Shown here one piece after another: positions 51,977-61,165 of a DNA stretch of 64,000 bases. Made by a program: the position numbers and the translations under genes. The stretch comes from Haladaptatus pallidirubidus (lineage in GTDB: Archaea; Halobacteriota; Halobacteria; Halobacteriales; Haladaptataceae): assembly GCF_020700235.1 (NCBI RefSeq), contig NZ_CP085301.1:3162001-3226000 (forward strand). Reading direction: 5' to 3'. The notes under the pieces were generated by a model. It had not been told where the DNA came from. It saw only the letters and a program-made list of their open reading frames with translations, and did no database searches. Position 1 is the first letter of the stretch, and each line of letters opens with the position of its first letter.

Positions 51977-52243
51977 ATGGCATACGAAATAATCGCGTTC
52001 GGGTTGTTCGCCGCGGTAACAGTGGCGAGTAGCTTGGGCGCTGTCCTGGTGCGGGACGTGTGGCATGCTGCTCTATTGCTCGGTGCTTCGTTGCTGAGCT
52101 TTGCAGTCCACTACGTTATGTTGCAGGCGGAGTTCGTTGCGGCGATGCAGATTCTCGTCTACGTCGGCGGGGTTCTCATCCTCATAACGTTCGCCGTCAT
52201 GCTCACACGTCGTTCAAGTACAGAGGAGGTAACTAACGCATGA
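51977..52243 (+). CDS. nuoJ1: NADH-quinone oxidoreductase-like subunit J, N-terminal half
   Basis: This 88-residue protein has three helices matching the first part of NuoJ: LLLGASLLSFAVHYVMLQAEFVAAMQILVYVGGVLILITFAVML, including the pi-bulge helix. Bacterial NuoJ is one chain; here the frame stops and a second gene starts with a four-base overlap. A 56-bp gap separates it from nuoI, the largest in the operon. Confidence 0.93.
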   Translation: MAYEIIAFGLFAAVTVASSLGAVLVRDVWHAALLLGASLLSFAVHYVMLQAEFVAAMQILVYVGGVLILITFAVMLTRRSSTEEVTNA

Positions 52244-52599
52244 CATCGAAACCACGATTGCACGATACGTCGTCGATGCTTCCTGGCATCGTCGCGGTCG
52301 CGCTGTTTGGCATCCTCGCAGTGGTGTTCCTCGGCGCGTCGTTCGGCGACGCCGCGGGCTTCCCGAGCGGCGCCGGAATCACCGCGAGCATCGGCTACGC
52401 GATGTTCAACATCACCAGCGTCGAGGGCCAGAACATCATTCCGAGCGAAGGGTTCCTCGTGGCGTTCTTGATCATCGCGCTCGTGCTGGACGCGGCACTC
52501 GACGGTGCGGTCTTGCTCGCCACCCGCGAGAGCGAAGGCGACGCTGACAACCGCCGAGTCGTCGCGGACGGCGGAACGACCGGAGGTGACGACGAGTAA
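52240..52599 (+). CDS. nuoJ2: NADH-quinone oxidoreductase-like subunit J, C-terminal half
   Basis: The protein has 119 residues with two or three helices and the segment GYAMFNITSVEGQNIIPSEGFLVAFLIIALVLDAALDGAVLLA, corresponding to the C-terminal part of NuoJ, then an acidic tail. Together with nuoJ1 the total is about 207 residues, near the length of an intact NuoJ. Its stop overlaps the nuoK start by one base (TAATG). Confidence 0.85.
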   Translation: MTSKPRLHDTSSMLPGIVAVALFGILAVVFLGASFGDAAGFPSGAGITASIGYAMFNITSVEGQNIIPSEGFLVAFLIIALVLDAALDGAVLLATRESEGDADNRRVVADGGTTGGDDE

Positions 52600-52904
52600 T
52601 GGCCATCGCAGTCGAATACTATCTACTGCTTTCGGCGGCCGTGTTCTGCACGGGACTGTTCGGCATCCTCACCCGGCGGAACGCGCTGATGTTCCTCATC
52701 AGCGTCGAGTTGATGCTCAACGCCGCAAACATCAATCTCGTCGCGTTTTCCCACTATCACGGCAACCTGACCGGCCAGACGTTCAGCCTGTTCACGCTGG
52801 CGCTGGCCGCAGCGGAAGTCGCGGTGGGAATCGGAATCATCCTCGTGCTGTATCGTAACTTCAAGGACGTGGACGTAACCCAAGCGACGACTATGAGGTG
52901 GTAA
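52599..52904 (+). CDS. nuoK: NADH-quinone oxidoreductase-like subunit K
   Basis: This 101-residue protein has three helices and the conserved Glu residues in VELMLNAANINLVAFS and AAAEVAVGIGIILVLYRN, which belong to the proton path. FGILTRRNALMFLISVELML is the usual family segment. nuoL starts two bases after its stop. Confidence 0.95.
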   Translation: MAIAVEYYLLLSAAVFCTGLFGILTRRNALMFLISVELMLNAANINLVAFSHYHGNLTGQTFSLFTLALAAAEVAVGIGIILVLYRNFKDVDVTQATTMRW

Positions 52905-52906
52905 CA

Positions 52907-54937
52907 ATGGCAGCAACTGCATTCGAACTGGCACCCGTAATCGCACTCCTGCCGTTCGTATCGTTCCTGATCGCACTGCTCGGCGGCGAATTCGCCCGAA
53001 AGATGCTGCCGAAAGGCGGCGCGATTCCGGGAATCCTCGCGACCGCCGGGTCGCTCGCCCTGTCGCTGTGGGTGTTCCTCACGGTGTCGGGCGGCGAACA
53101 GTACCACGAGACGATAGTGTGGGTCGAAGGTATCGACACGTTCAACCTGCATTTCGGCATCTTCCTCGACCCGCTGTCGGCGATGATGCTCGTTATCGTC
53201 TCGCTCGTCGCGTTCCTCGTCCACATCTTCAGCTTGGGCTACATGAACGACGAGGGCGAGACCGGCCTCCCACGCTACTACGCCGGACTCGGCCTGTTCA
53301 CCTTCAGCATGCTCGCGTTCGTCTTCGCGGACAACCTGCTGATGGCGTTCATGTTCTTCGAACTCGTGGGGCTGTGTTCGTACCTGCTCATCGGCTTCTG
53401 GTTCCGTCAAGCCGGACCGCCGAGCGCCGCGAAGAAGGCGTTCCTCGTCACCCGCTTCGGGGACTACTTCTTCCTCATCGGCGTGGTGGCGGTGTTCGCC
53501 ACGTTCGGTACGGCGCAGTTCGCGGGCGACCACTCGTTCGCGCACATGGCCGAACTTGCCCTTGCGGGTGAAGGCGGCGCGGGTGAGGTAACGACGCTGT
53601 TCGGACTCGACCCGAGAGCGTGGTTCTCCATCATCGGCCTGCTGGTTCTGGGCGGTGTCGTCGGTAAGTCGGCACAGTTCCCGCTGCACACGTGGCTTCC
53701 GGACGCGATGGAAGGCCCGACGCCTGTTTCCGCGCTGATTCACGCCGCGACCATGGTCGCGGCCGGTGTCTACCTCGTCGCGCGCATGTACGGCTTCTAC
53801 GCCCTGCTTCCGCAGGTGCTCGCCATCATCGCGTTCATCGGCGGGTTCACGGCGCTGTTCGCGGCGACGATGGGCGTCGTCAAGCGCGAAATCAAACAGG
53901 TGCTTGCGTACTCCACCATCTCGCAGTACGGCTACATGATGCTCGGACTGGGAACTGGTGGCTACGTCGCGGCGACCTTCCACCTGATGACCCACGCCTT
54001 CTTCAAGGCGCTCCTGTTCCTCGGAGCGGGGTCGGTCATCATCGCCATGCACCACAACGAGAACATGTGGGACATGGGCGGTCTGAAAGACCGCATGCCG
54101 GTGACGTACTGGACGTTCCTCGCCGGTTCGCTCGCCCTCGCGGGCATCATTCCGTTCTCCGGCTTCTGGTCGAAGGACGAAGTGCTGTACGAAGCGCTCG
54201 TCCACGGAATGGGCAATCCAATCCTGCTCGGTGCGTACGCGATGGGTCTCCTCGCGGTGTTCTTCACCGGCTTCTACACGTTCCGGATGGTCTTTTTGAC
54301 CTTCCACGGGAAGCCGCGAACCGACACCGCGCGCGAACCGCACGGCGTCGGCTGGAACGTCAAACTTCCGCTCGTCGTCCTCGGCATCCTCGCGGTGACC
54401 GCAGGATTCGTCAACATGGTTCCGGTCGCGGAACTGACCGGCGCGCACATCGAATTCCTCCACTCGTGGCTCAACGGTCCGGTCGAGGCGACCAGCGCGC
54501 ACCACTACGAACACCTCATCGAGCAGTTCGCCTTCGGCGAAGCGGCACACATTTCGCCGCTCATCCCCGGCGCTGTGTCGCTCGCCCTCGCCCTCGCGGG
54601 CGCGGGACTCGCTTCGACGTTGTACAACGTCGCCGAGCCCGTCGAGCACACCGACAAGCTGGGCGGTGCGAAGAACGTGCTGTTCAACAACTACTATCTC
54701 GACGAGTCGCAGGTGTGGCTCGCAACCGGCGTCACGCTCCCCCTCTCGCGGGTGGCGGACAAGTTCGACGGCGGCGTCATCGACGGCGTCGTCAACGGCG
54801 TCTCCAGCGTGAGCCTGTTCGGCGGAAGCAAGGTGAAGCGGATTCAGAGCGGCATCGTAACGAACTACGCGCTGTTGCTCACGGCGTCGTTCGTCGTCCT
54901 GCTTCTCGTCATCGGCTTCACGGGAGGTTGGTTCTAG
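52907..54937 (+). CDS. nuoL: NADH-quinone oxidoreductase-like subunit L
   Basis: This 676-residue antiporter-like subunit has FFELVGLCSYLLIGFWF (conserved Glu), SAQFPLHTWLPDAMEGPTPVSALIHAATMVAAGVYL, and KREIKQVLAYSTISQYGYMMLG with the conserved Lys. It has a long lateral helix region near the C-terminus. It pumps protons with NuoM and NuoN. The ATG at 52907 follows nuoK by two bases. Confidence 0.96.
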   Translation: MAATAFELAPVIALLPFVSFLIALLGGEFARKMLPKGGAIPGILATAGSLALSLWVFLTVSGGEQYHETIVWVEGIDTFNLHFGIFLDPLSAMMLVIVSLVAFLVHIFSLGYMNDEGETGLPRYYAGLGLFTFSMLAFVFADNLLMAFMFFELVGLCSYLLIGFWFRQAGPPSAAKKAFLVTRFGDYFFLIGVVAVFATFGTAQFAGDHSFAHMAELALAGEGGAGEVTTLFGLDPRAWFSIIGLLVLGGVVGKSAQFPLHTWLPDAMEGPTPVSALIHAATMVAAGVYLVARMYGFYALLPQVLAIIAFIGGFTALFAATMGVVKREIKQVLAYSTISQYGYMMLGLGTGGYVAATFHLMTHAFFKALLFLGAGSVIIAMHHNENMWDMGGLKDRMPVTYWTFLAGSLALAGIIPFSGFWSKDEVLYEALVHGMGNPILLGAYAMGLLAVFFTGFYTFRMVFLTFHGKPRTDTAREPHGVGWNVKLPLVVLGILAVTAGFVNMVPVAELTGAHIEFLHSWLNGPVEATSAHHYEHLIEQFAFGEAAHISPLIPGAVSLALALAGAGLASTLYNVAEPVEHTDKLGGAKNVLFNNYYLDESQVWLATGVTLPLSRVADKFDGGVIDGVVNGVSSVSLFGGSKVKRIQSGIVTNYALLLTASFVVLLLVIGFTGGWF

Positions 54938-56476
54938 ATGATGATCGAAGCGCTACTCGCGGTTACGCTCCTCAGCGCGTTCGTGGTGTTCCTCGCGCCC
55001 GATAAGGTCGCAGGGAAACTCGCGTTCGCGTTGAGTCTGCTCCCGCTCGGCGGGAGCCTCTGGATGTACAGTGCCTTCGACGGGAGTGGAAACGCCCTGC
55101 TGGGCGGAACCCTCGCCTTCGAAGAGACGTTCCAATGGGTCAATCTCGGCCCGTACGCGCTCAACTGGCACGTCGGACTGGACGGCATCAGCATGCCGTT
55201 GCTGGTGCTGACGACGGTGCTCACGCCGCTCGCGATTCTCGCGGCGTGGACGCCGGTACAGTCGCGCCAGAGCCAGTTCTACGGCCTGATGCTGTTCATG
55301 GAGATGAGCCTCCTCGGCGTCTTCGCGGCGCTCGACTTCTTCGTCTGGTTCATCTTCTGGGAGATGGTCTTGGTGCCGATGTACTTCCTCATCGGCGTGT
55401 GGGGCGGCCCGCGCCGGAAGTACGCGGCTATCAAGTTCTTCGTCTACACCAACGTCGCATCGCTGGTGATGTTCATCGGGTTCATCGCGCTCGTCTTCGG
55501 ACTGGGCGATTCGGTGACCTCGCTGGATATGCCGGCGATTACGACCGCGCTCAACAACGGCGAACTCGGCGGACTCGCCGGCATCGACGCGAACACGCTG
55601 AAAATCATCGCGTTCTTCGCCATGTTCGCCGGATTCGGCGTGAAGGTACCAATCGTCCCGTTCCACACGTGGCTGCCGGACGCTCACGTTGAGGCGCCGA
55701 CGCCGGTGTCAATCATGCTGGCGGGCGTCATGCTGAAGATGGGTACCTATGCACTCTTGCGATTCAACTTCACGATGCTCCCGGAGACGGCGAAACAGTT
55801 CGCGTTCATCATCGCCCTCGTGGCGGTCGTGAGCGTTATCTACGGCGCAATGCTCGCGCTGGCCCAATCCGACCTCAAACGCATCGTCGCGTACTCCTCG
55901 GTTTCCTCGATGGGGTACGTCATCCTCGGATTGGTCGCGTACAACATGTACGGCGTCGGCGGTGCGACGTTCCAGATGATCGCCCACGGCCTCATCTCGG
56001 GGCTGATGTTCATGGCGGTCGGCGTCATCTACAACACGACCCACACCCGCATGGTCTCGGACATGTCCGGACTCGCGGACAGGATGCCCATCACGGTCGC
56101 GGTGTTCGTAGCGGGCGCGTTCGGCTACATGGGTCTGCCGCTGATGGCCGGCTTCGCGGCGGAGTTCTTCATCTTCGTCGGAGCGTTCCAGTCCACGGTG
56201 CTCGCGGGCAACACGCTCGCGCTGTTCACGGGCGCGGCGATGTTCGGTATCGTCATCGTCGCGGGCTACCTGCTCTTCGCCATGCAGCGAACCCTATTCG
56301 GCCCGTTCCGCCTCGAAACCGATTATGAGGTCGGACGAGCCTCGTTCCACGACGTGGCACCCCTCGTGGTGCTCATCCTGCTCGTCATCCTACTCGGCGT
56401 CCAACCGGACATCTTCTACGGGATGATTCAGGAATCCGTGCGTGATATGGCGCTCATTACGGGAGGTGGTGCCTGA
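54938..56476 (+). CDS. nuoM: NADH-quinone oxidoreductase-like subunit M
   Basis: This 512-residue antiporter-like subunit has FIFWEMVLVPMYFLIGVWGG with the essential Glu, VPIVPFHTWLPDAHVEAPTPVSIMLAGVMLKMGTYALLRF, and SDLKRIVAYSSVSSMGYVILG with the Lys. It abuts nuoL without spacing and shares one base with nuoN. Confidence 0.96.
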   Translation: MMIEALLAVTLLSAFVVFLAPDKVAGKLAFALSLLPLGGSLWMYSAFDGSGNALLGGTLAFEETFQWVNLGPYALNWHVGLDGISMPLLVLTTVLTPLAILAAWTPVQSRQSQFYGLMLFMEMSLLGVFAALDFFVWFIFWEMVLVPMYFLIGVWGGPRRKYAAIKFFVYTNVASLVMFIGFIALVFGLGDSVTSLDMPAITTALNNGELGGLAGIDANTLKIIAFFAMFAGFGVKVPIVPFHTWLPDAHVEAPTPVSIMLAGVMLKMGTYALLRFNFTMLPETAKQFAFIIALVAVVSVIYGAMLALAQSDLKRIVAYSSVSSMGYVILGLVAYNMYGVGGATFQMIAHGLISGLMFMAVGVIYNTTHTRMVSDMSGLADRMPITVAVFVAGAFGYMGLPLMAGFAAEFFIFVGAFQSTVLAGNTLALFTGAAMFGIVIVAGYLLFAMQRTLFGPFRLETDYEVGRASFHDVAPLVVLILLVILLGVQPDIFYGMIQESVRDMALITGGGA

Positions 56477-57972
56477 TGGCACAAGCACTCGGAACCGGTG
56501 CCGACTGGGTGACGATGGCACCTGCAATCGTCCTCGCGCTGACGGCGATGCTGCTGTTCCTCGCGAACAGCATCTCCCCTAATACGAGAAACCGGCCGCT
56601 TCTCGTGGGACTCTCGGCGCTCGGTGCTGTCGTCGCTGGCGGCATCGCGGTGGCGTTCCTCGCCACCGGAACCGGCGAAGAAGCCATTTCGCTGTACGAC
56701 GGCGCGCTCGTCGTGGACACGATGAGTCTGTTCTTTACGCTCATCTTCACCAGCGTCACTGTACTGGTCTGTGTCGCGAGCTACGATTACATGAAAGGCC
56801 AGCCGTACATGGCGGAGTTCTACTCGCTTGTCATCCTCGCGGCAACGGGGATGACGCTGATGGCGAGCGCAAACAGTTTGGCGACAGTGTTCGTCAGCCT
56901 CGAACTCGCCAGCCTTCCGTCCTACGCGCTGGTCGCAATCCTGAAGAAAAACCGCGGGAGCGTCGAGGCGGGTCTCAAGTACTTCCTCATCGGTGCGCTC
57001 TCGTCGGCCATCTTCGCCTACGGTATCAGCCTGGTGTACGGCGTCACCGGACACCTGCAACTCGAACAGGTCGCGGCGAACCTCAACGCGGAGGCGTTCC
57101 CCGGCGTCCTCGGCATCGGTGTGCTGATGGTACTCGGTGGATTCGCGTTCAAGACGGCCTCGGTTCCGTTCCACTTCTGGGCACCCGAGGCGTACGAAGG
57201 CGCGCCCGCGCCCGTTTCGGCGTTCCTGTCGTCGGCTTCGAAGGCCGCCGGGTTCGTCGTCGCGTTCCGCGTGTTCGTCACGGCGTTCCCGATCGCGGAA
57301 CTGTCCGCCACGGTTGACTGGGTGCTCGCGTTCCAAATTCTCGCCGTCGTCACGATGACGCTCGGGAACTTCGCCGCGGCGACCCAGGACAAGGTCAAGC
57401 GCATGCTCGCGTACTCCTCGGTCGGACACGCGGGCTACGTGCTCATCGGTCTCGCCGCCCTCTCCGGAGTCGGCGGTGAGAACGACTTGGTCATGGGCGG
57501 TGCGATGCTCCACCTGCTCGTCTACGGCTTCATGAACACGGGTGCGTTCCTGTTCATCGCGCTGGTCGAGCAGTGGGGCGTCGGGAGGACGTTCGAGGAT
57601 TACAACGGACTGGCGACCAAGGCCCCGATGGCCTGCGTCGCCATGACGGTGTTCATGTTCAATCTCGCCGGACTTCCGGTCGGGGCTGGCTTCATGAGCA
57701 AGTACGCCCTGTTCGGTGCCGCGGTCGGTGCCGGATTCTGGTGGCTCGCCGCGGTCGGTGCCATCAATAGTGCACTGTCGCTGTACTATTACTCCCGCGT
57801 CGTCAAGGCGATGTGGGTGGAGGATCCGACGAGCGAGCTGACGATTCGAAGCACGCCAACGGGCCTCTACGTTGCAGTGATGGCCGCCGCCGTCGCAACC
57901 GTCGTCCTGCTCCCGGCCTTCGGGCCGATTGCAGACACGGCCTACAGCGCGGCCGCGACCCTGTTCGCGTAG
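56476..57972 (+). CDS. nuoN: NADH-quinone oxidoreductase-like subunit N
   Basis: This 498-residue antiporter-like subunit has FVSLELASLPSYALVAILKKNRGSVEAGLKYFLIGAL, KTASVPFHFWAPEAYEGAPAPVSAFLSSASKAAGF, and DKVKRMLAYSSVGHAGYVLIGLAAL. It is the last gene of the operon, followed by a T-tract that may terminate the transcript. Confidence 0.96.
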   Translation: MAQALGTGADWVTMAPAIVLALTAMLLFLANSISPNTRNRPLLVGLSALGAVVAGGIAVAFLATGTGEEAISLYDGALVVDTMSLFFTLIFTSVTVLVCVASYDYMKGQPYMAEFYSLVILAATGMTLMASANSLATVFVSLELASLPSYALVAILKKNRGSVEAGLKYFLIGALSSAIFAYGISLVYGVTGHLQLEQVAANLNAEAFPGVLGIGVLMVLGGFAFKTASVPFHFWAPEAYEGAPAPVSAFLSSASKAAGFVVAFRVFVTAFPIAELSATVDWVLAFQILAVVTMTLGNFAAATQDKVKRMLAYSSVGHAGYVLIGLAALSGVGGENDLVMGGAMLHLLVYGFMNTGAFLFIALVEQWGVGRTFEDYNGLATKAPMACVAMTVFMFNLAGLPVGAGFMSKYALFGAAVGAGFWWLAAVGAINSALSLYYYSRVVKAMWVEDPTSELTIRSTPTGLYVAVMAAAVATVVLLPAFGPIADTAYSAAATLFA

Positions 57973-58000
57973 ACGACATCCTCGAATCGAACGCTTTCGG

Positions 58001-58007
58001 TTTTTTT
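58001..58007 (+). terminator. T7 tract after nuoN
   Basis: Seven T residues lie 29 nt past the nuoN stop, a typical length for an archaeal T-rich terminator at the end of the nuo operon. Confidence 0.5.
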
Positions 58008-58280
58008 GGCGATGTGATTTGGCCGCTGAGCTGTGAGTTTGTTCTCGTAAACATGAATCTGAAAGCGGAATCGTCTAAGATGTAACTACTGCAACTGCTA
58101 GGCACGTCACAGGGCTGTTTGTGAGAGTTCCCGTTGCAAGTCGCGACACTCCGTCACGCCCTCGCTCATCACTCGCTCCTTGCAGGCGATCCTTTTTCTC
58201 TTTGCCCGTTACCACGGAAGCAGCGAGTTCTTCCCTGCCATCAAAATCGCGCGGCGATTTTGGGACACCAGGAACCGCAA

Positions 58281-58307
58281 GCGGGCGAGTGCAACGCACT
58301 CGCCCGC
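58281..58307. repeat. Intergenic palindrome 3 (perfect 12-bp hairpin)
   Basis: GCGGGCGAGTGC and GCACTCGCCCGC form a perfect 12-bp stem around AAC. The left arm is identical to 16255-16266. Confidence 0.85.
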
Positions 58308-58382
58308 CAAAGAGACTGTTCGGCCGTACCATCGGTTTCGGTGGGACGATCTTTCGAACAAACGGCTGGTCAAATTTGGGTT

Positions 58383-58411
58383 GGGCGGGCAGGTCAGCGG
58401 CCTGCCCGCCC
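58383..58411. repeat. Intergenic palindrome 4 (perfect 11-bp hairpin)
   Basis: GGGCGGGCAGG (58383-58393) pairs with CCTGCCCGCCC (58401-58411) around the loop TCAGCGG. It sits 75 nt after palindrome 3, as palindrome 2 sits after palindrome 1. Confidence 0.8.
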
Positions 58412-58737
58412 TACTGTCCTCGGCGACAACGGGTGAGCGACCGACGGAACGAGCGGGCCTGCCGCGAGTGACTGACCGAGCGAGGGCGTGGCGGAGAGTC
58501 GTGGCTTGCGGTCACCACGAGCAATTCCATCGTGCAGAGGGCGTGGCGTAGAATCGGCAATTGCGAACACGGTGGATTCACCTTCCCTTTGTCCTCGAAG
58601 CACGGTCTATATCGCTGATTGAAGCAAAGGACCAGAGCCTAATTCGAAAACCCATCCCAAACGCCACGTAAAACCACGTCCTGCCCGCAAAGGATTCCCA
58701 ACAGGTTTTAGGTGCCCGACTAGCAATCGGTGGTAGA

Positions 58738-60225
58738 ATGGTTTCGCGGCTCATGCTCGGCTGCGGTTCGGTCGGGTATGCACTCGTCGAGTCAGTGGCC
58801 GAATGGCCCGGAAGCCTCGTCGTCGTTACGGAGAACGAAAGCAGAGTCGAAACGCTCCGCACGGAAGGCATCTCGGCCACCCATGGCGACCCTACCGACC
58901 CGGCGATCACGAAAGGGCGTCCCCACGTCGACATCGCGTTCGTCGCGGGCGACGACCCCGAACAAAACCGGGATTCGGCGCGGGCAGTCCGCGAGACGCA
59001 TCCGAACGCCTACGTCGTCGCCTACGTAGGAGAAACGCCGTCCGAGGCGGTGGCGTCCGAACTGGACGACATCGCCGACCGACTCATCAACCCCGGGTCG
59101 CTCGTCGTCGACCGCCTGTTGTCGATGACCGACCAGGATACGGCGTTTCGGACGCAGGACCTCCGGAGAACCCTTCGCAGCATCGACGGCAAACTGGGGA
59201 TTTTCATGCACGACAATCCCGACCCGGACGCCATCGCCAGCGCGGTCGCACTGGAAGGGTTGGCCGAATCGGTCGGAACGGAAGCTGAGACGTGCTACTA
59301 CGGCGCGATTTCCCACCAGGAAAACCGGGCGTTCGTCAACCTGCTTGAACTGGACTTGCGCAACCTCGACCCCGGCGACGACCTCTCCGAATTCGCGGGA
59401 TTCGCGCTGGTCGACCACTCCAGTCCGGGCGTCAACGACCAACTCCCGGAAGATACGCCGGTGGACGTAGTTATCGACCATCACCCGCCGACTCACCCGG
59501 TCGAAGCGCGGTTCGTTGACCTGCGCAGCGGCGTCGGCGCAACGAGCTCACTGCTGGCCGACTACCTGGAACACCTCGGTATCGACCCCGCAGAGCGGGT
59601 CGCAACCGGACTGCTCTACGGGATTCGCGTGGATACGAAGGATTTCACCCGCGAGGTGTCTGAATCGGATTTCGAGGCGGCGGCGTTCTTGCTCCCGCAC
59701 GCCAACACGAGCACGTTGGAGCGCGTCGAAAGTCCGTCCATCAGCCCCGACACCTTCGATACGATTTCCCGCGCTATTCGAAACCGCGAACTCGACGGAA
59801 CCGTGCTGGCGAGTTGCGTCGGCGCGCTCTCCGACAGAGACGCATTGGCGCAGGCCGCAGACCGGCTGCTCAACATGGACGGCGTCAACGTCACGCTCGT
59901 CTTCGGATTCATGCAAGGTACCGTGTATGTTTCCGCGCGTGCTCGCGGAACCGACGTCGACCTCGGCGAAACAATGCGGGCCGCGTTCGGGCAAATCGGG
60001 AGCGCGGGCGGACACGCCGACATGGCCGGGGCGCAGATTCCGCTCGGTCTGCTCGGCGAAGTCGAAGAGGAAGAAGAATCGTCCCTCTCGACTATCGTCG
60101 GCGAGATAATCACCGACCGATTTTTCGAAACGGTTCGTTCCCGGCCGGGACCGGATGGGTTCGAATCCGCCGGGGAGCGCGTCGCCGCGTTCGACATTCA
60201 ACTCGCGGAGAGCGACGACGAATAG
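58738..60225 (+). CDS. TrkA-N/DHH-DHHA1 phosphoesterase
   Basis: The protein has 495 residues. Residues 1-115 form a Rossmann nucleotide-binding domain (LMLGCGSVGYALVES, VVVTENESRVETLRTEG), as in TrkA-N. From about 150 comes a DHH domain (FMHDNPDPDAIASAVAL, FALVDHSSPG, VVIDHHPPTHPVEARFVD) and then a DHHA1 domain with GSAGGHADMAGAQIP. This type includes nano-RNases and cyclic-dinucleotide phosphodiesterases such as GdpP. Substrate unknown; the Rossmann domain may sense NAD or a nucleotide. A TATA-like TTTTAG lies at leaderless distance. Confidence 0.88.
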   Translation: MVSRLMLGCGSVGYALVESVAEWPGSLVVVTENESRVETLRTEGISATHGDPTDPAITKGRPHVDIAFVAGDDPEQNRDSARAVRETHPNAYVVAYVGETPSEAVASELDDIADRLINPGSLVVDRLLSMTDQDTAFRTQDLRRTLRSIDGKLGIFMHDNPDPDAIASAVALEGLAESVGTEAETCYYGAISHQENRAFVNLLELDLRNLDPGDDLSEFAGFALVDHSSPGVNDQLPEDTPVDVVIDHHPPTHPVEARFVDLRSGVGATSSLLADYLEHLGIDPAERVATGLLYGIRVDTKDFTREVSESDFEAAAFLLPHANTSTLERVESPSISPDTFDTISRAIRNRELDGTVLASCVGALSDRDALAQAADRLLNMDGVNVTLVFGFMQGTVYVSARARGTDVDLGETMRAAFGQIGSAGGHADMAGAQIPLGLLGEVEEEEESSLSTIVGEIITDRFFETVRSRPGPDGFESAGERVAAFDIQLAESDDE

Positions 60226-60310
60226 GCGTGTCCCGTTTGGCATCAGTCAACCTTGGAGTTAGCGGAAGCGGTCGGGAAGTTTTTTGCTCGGCGAGTTGTG
60301 GGTACTCTGC

Positions 60311-61165
60311 ATGGACGAGGCCGAGGAGGAAAGCGGTCGTCAGTCGCCACCCCCCGTTCGATTCGTTTCCGACGGCGGAACGGAGGGAATCAAAGCGAAA
60401 GTCAAAGATTACATGACGCGCGATGTGGCGACCGTTTCCCCCGACGCGACCGTCGAATCGGTCGCCCGGCGGATCGTAGAAAGCGACGGTCACAACGGGT
60501 TTCCAGTCTGTGACGGACGGCGAGTCGAAGGATTCGTCAGCGCGCGCGACCTTCTGCTTGCAACCGACCAAGAGCCGATTTTCAAAGTGATGAGTCAGGA
60601 ACTCATCGTCGCCCATCCTGACATGGACGTAAACGACGCCGCGCGCGTCATCCTGCGTTCCGGGATTCAGAAACTACCGGTGGTGGACGATGCGGGCAAT
60701 CTCGTCGGCATCATCAGCAACACGGACGTTATTCGGAGTCAAATCGAGCGCGTCACGCCGGAGAAGGTGGGAAAATTGATGCGGACGCTCGAATCCATCC
60801 ACGACACCGAAGTCTCACAGCGCCGCCGAAAAATCCCGCTCGCCAATCTCGTGCCGACGCAGGGGAAGGTGTACGCAGACGAATTGGAGGGGAGGGTGTA
60901 CGAGATGGAACGTGGTCTGGCGGAACCCCTCGTCATCATCGAAAACGGCCACACCCTCCTGTTGGCGGACGGCCACCACCGTGCGAAAGCCGCAGACCGC
61001 CTCGACATCGAGGAGATGGATGCGTACGTCATCGTCACCGACCACCATCTCGAACTCGGGATGTCCAAGACGGCGGAAAAAGAAGGCCTCGAAACGATCG
61101 ACGACATTCAGGTGGTCGATTACGCCCGGCATCCGCTCGTGGAGACGACGAAGCGATTGCAATAG
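60311..61165 (+). CDS. CBS-pair protein with ParB/SerK-like C-terminal domain
   Basis: The protein has 284 residues. Two CBS motifs span about 30-150 (VKDYMTRDVATVSPDATVESVARRI and VAHPDMDVNDAARVILRSGIQKLPVVD). The C-terminal domain (residues about 175-284) has IPLANLVPTQGKVYADELEGRVYEMERGLAEPLVIIENG and LLLADGHHRAKAA, the ParB/sulfiredoxin-fold pattern also used by the archaeal free-serine kinase SerK. A kinase or DNA-binding role are both possible. CBS pairs usually bind adenosine nucleotides. The ATG at 60311 is preferred over upstream codons. Confidence 0.8.
   Translation: MDEAEEESGRQSPPPVRFVSDGGTEGIKAKVKDYMTRDVATVSPDATVESVARRIVESDGHNGFPVCDGRRVEGFVSARDLLLATDQEPIFKVMSQELIVAHPDMDVNDAARVILRSGIQKLPVVDDAGNLVGIISNTDVIRSQIERVTPEKVGKLMRTLESIHDTEVSQRRRKIPLANLVPTQGKVYADELEGRVYEMERGLAEPLVIIENGHTLLLADGHHRAKAADRLDIEEMDAYVIVTDHHLELGMSKTAEKEGLETIDDIQVVDYARHPLVETTKRLQ

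Larger units (their letters stand above)
57973..58737. other. Gene-free stretch with palindromes
   Basis: In 765 bp I find no supported gene. It holds a T7 tract near nuoN, two strong GC-rich hairpins (58281-58307 and 58383-58411), and a TATA-like TTTTA (58706-58710) about 28 nt before the next gene. The open frames inside are compositional. Confidence 0.6.

Noticed and set aside
52757..54649. 630-codon antisense frame over nuoK-nuoL
   Set aside because: It is a charged, low-complexity translation (Glu, Arg, His) typical of the complement of membrane-protein genes in GC-rich DNA.
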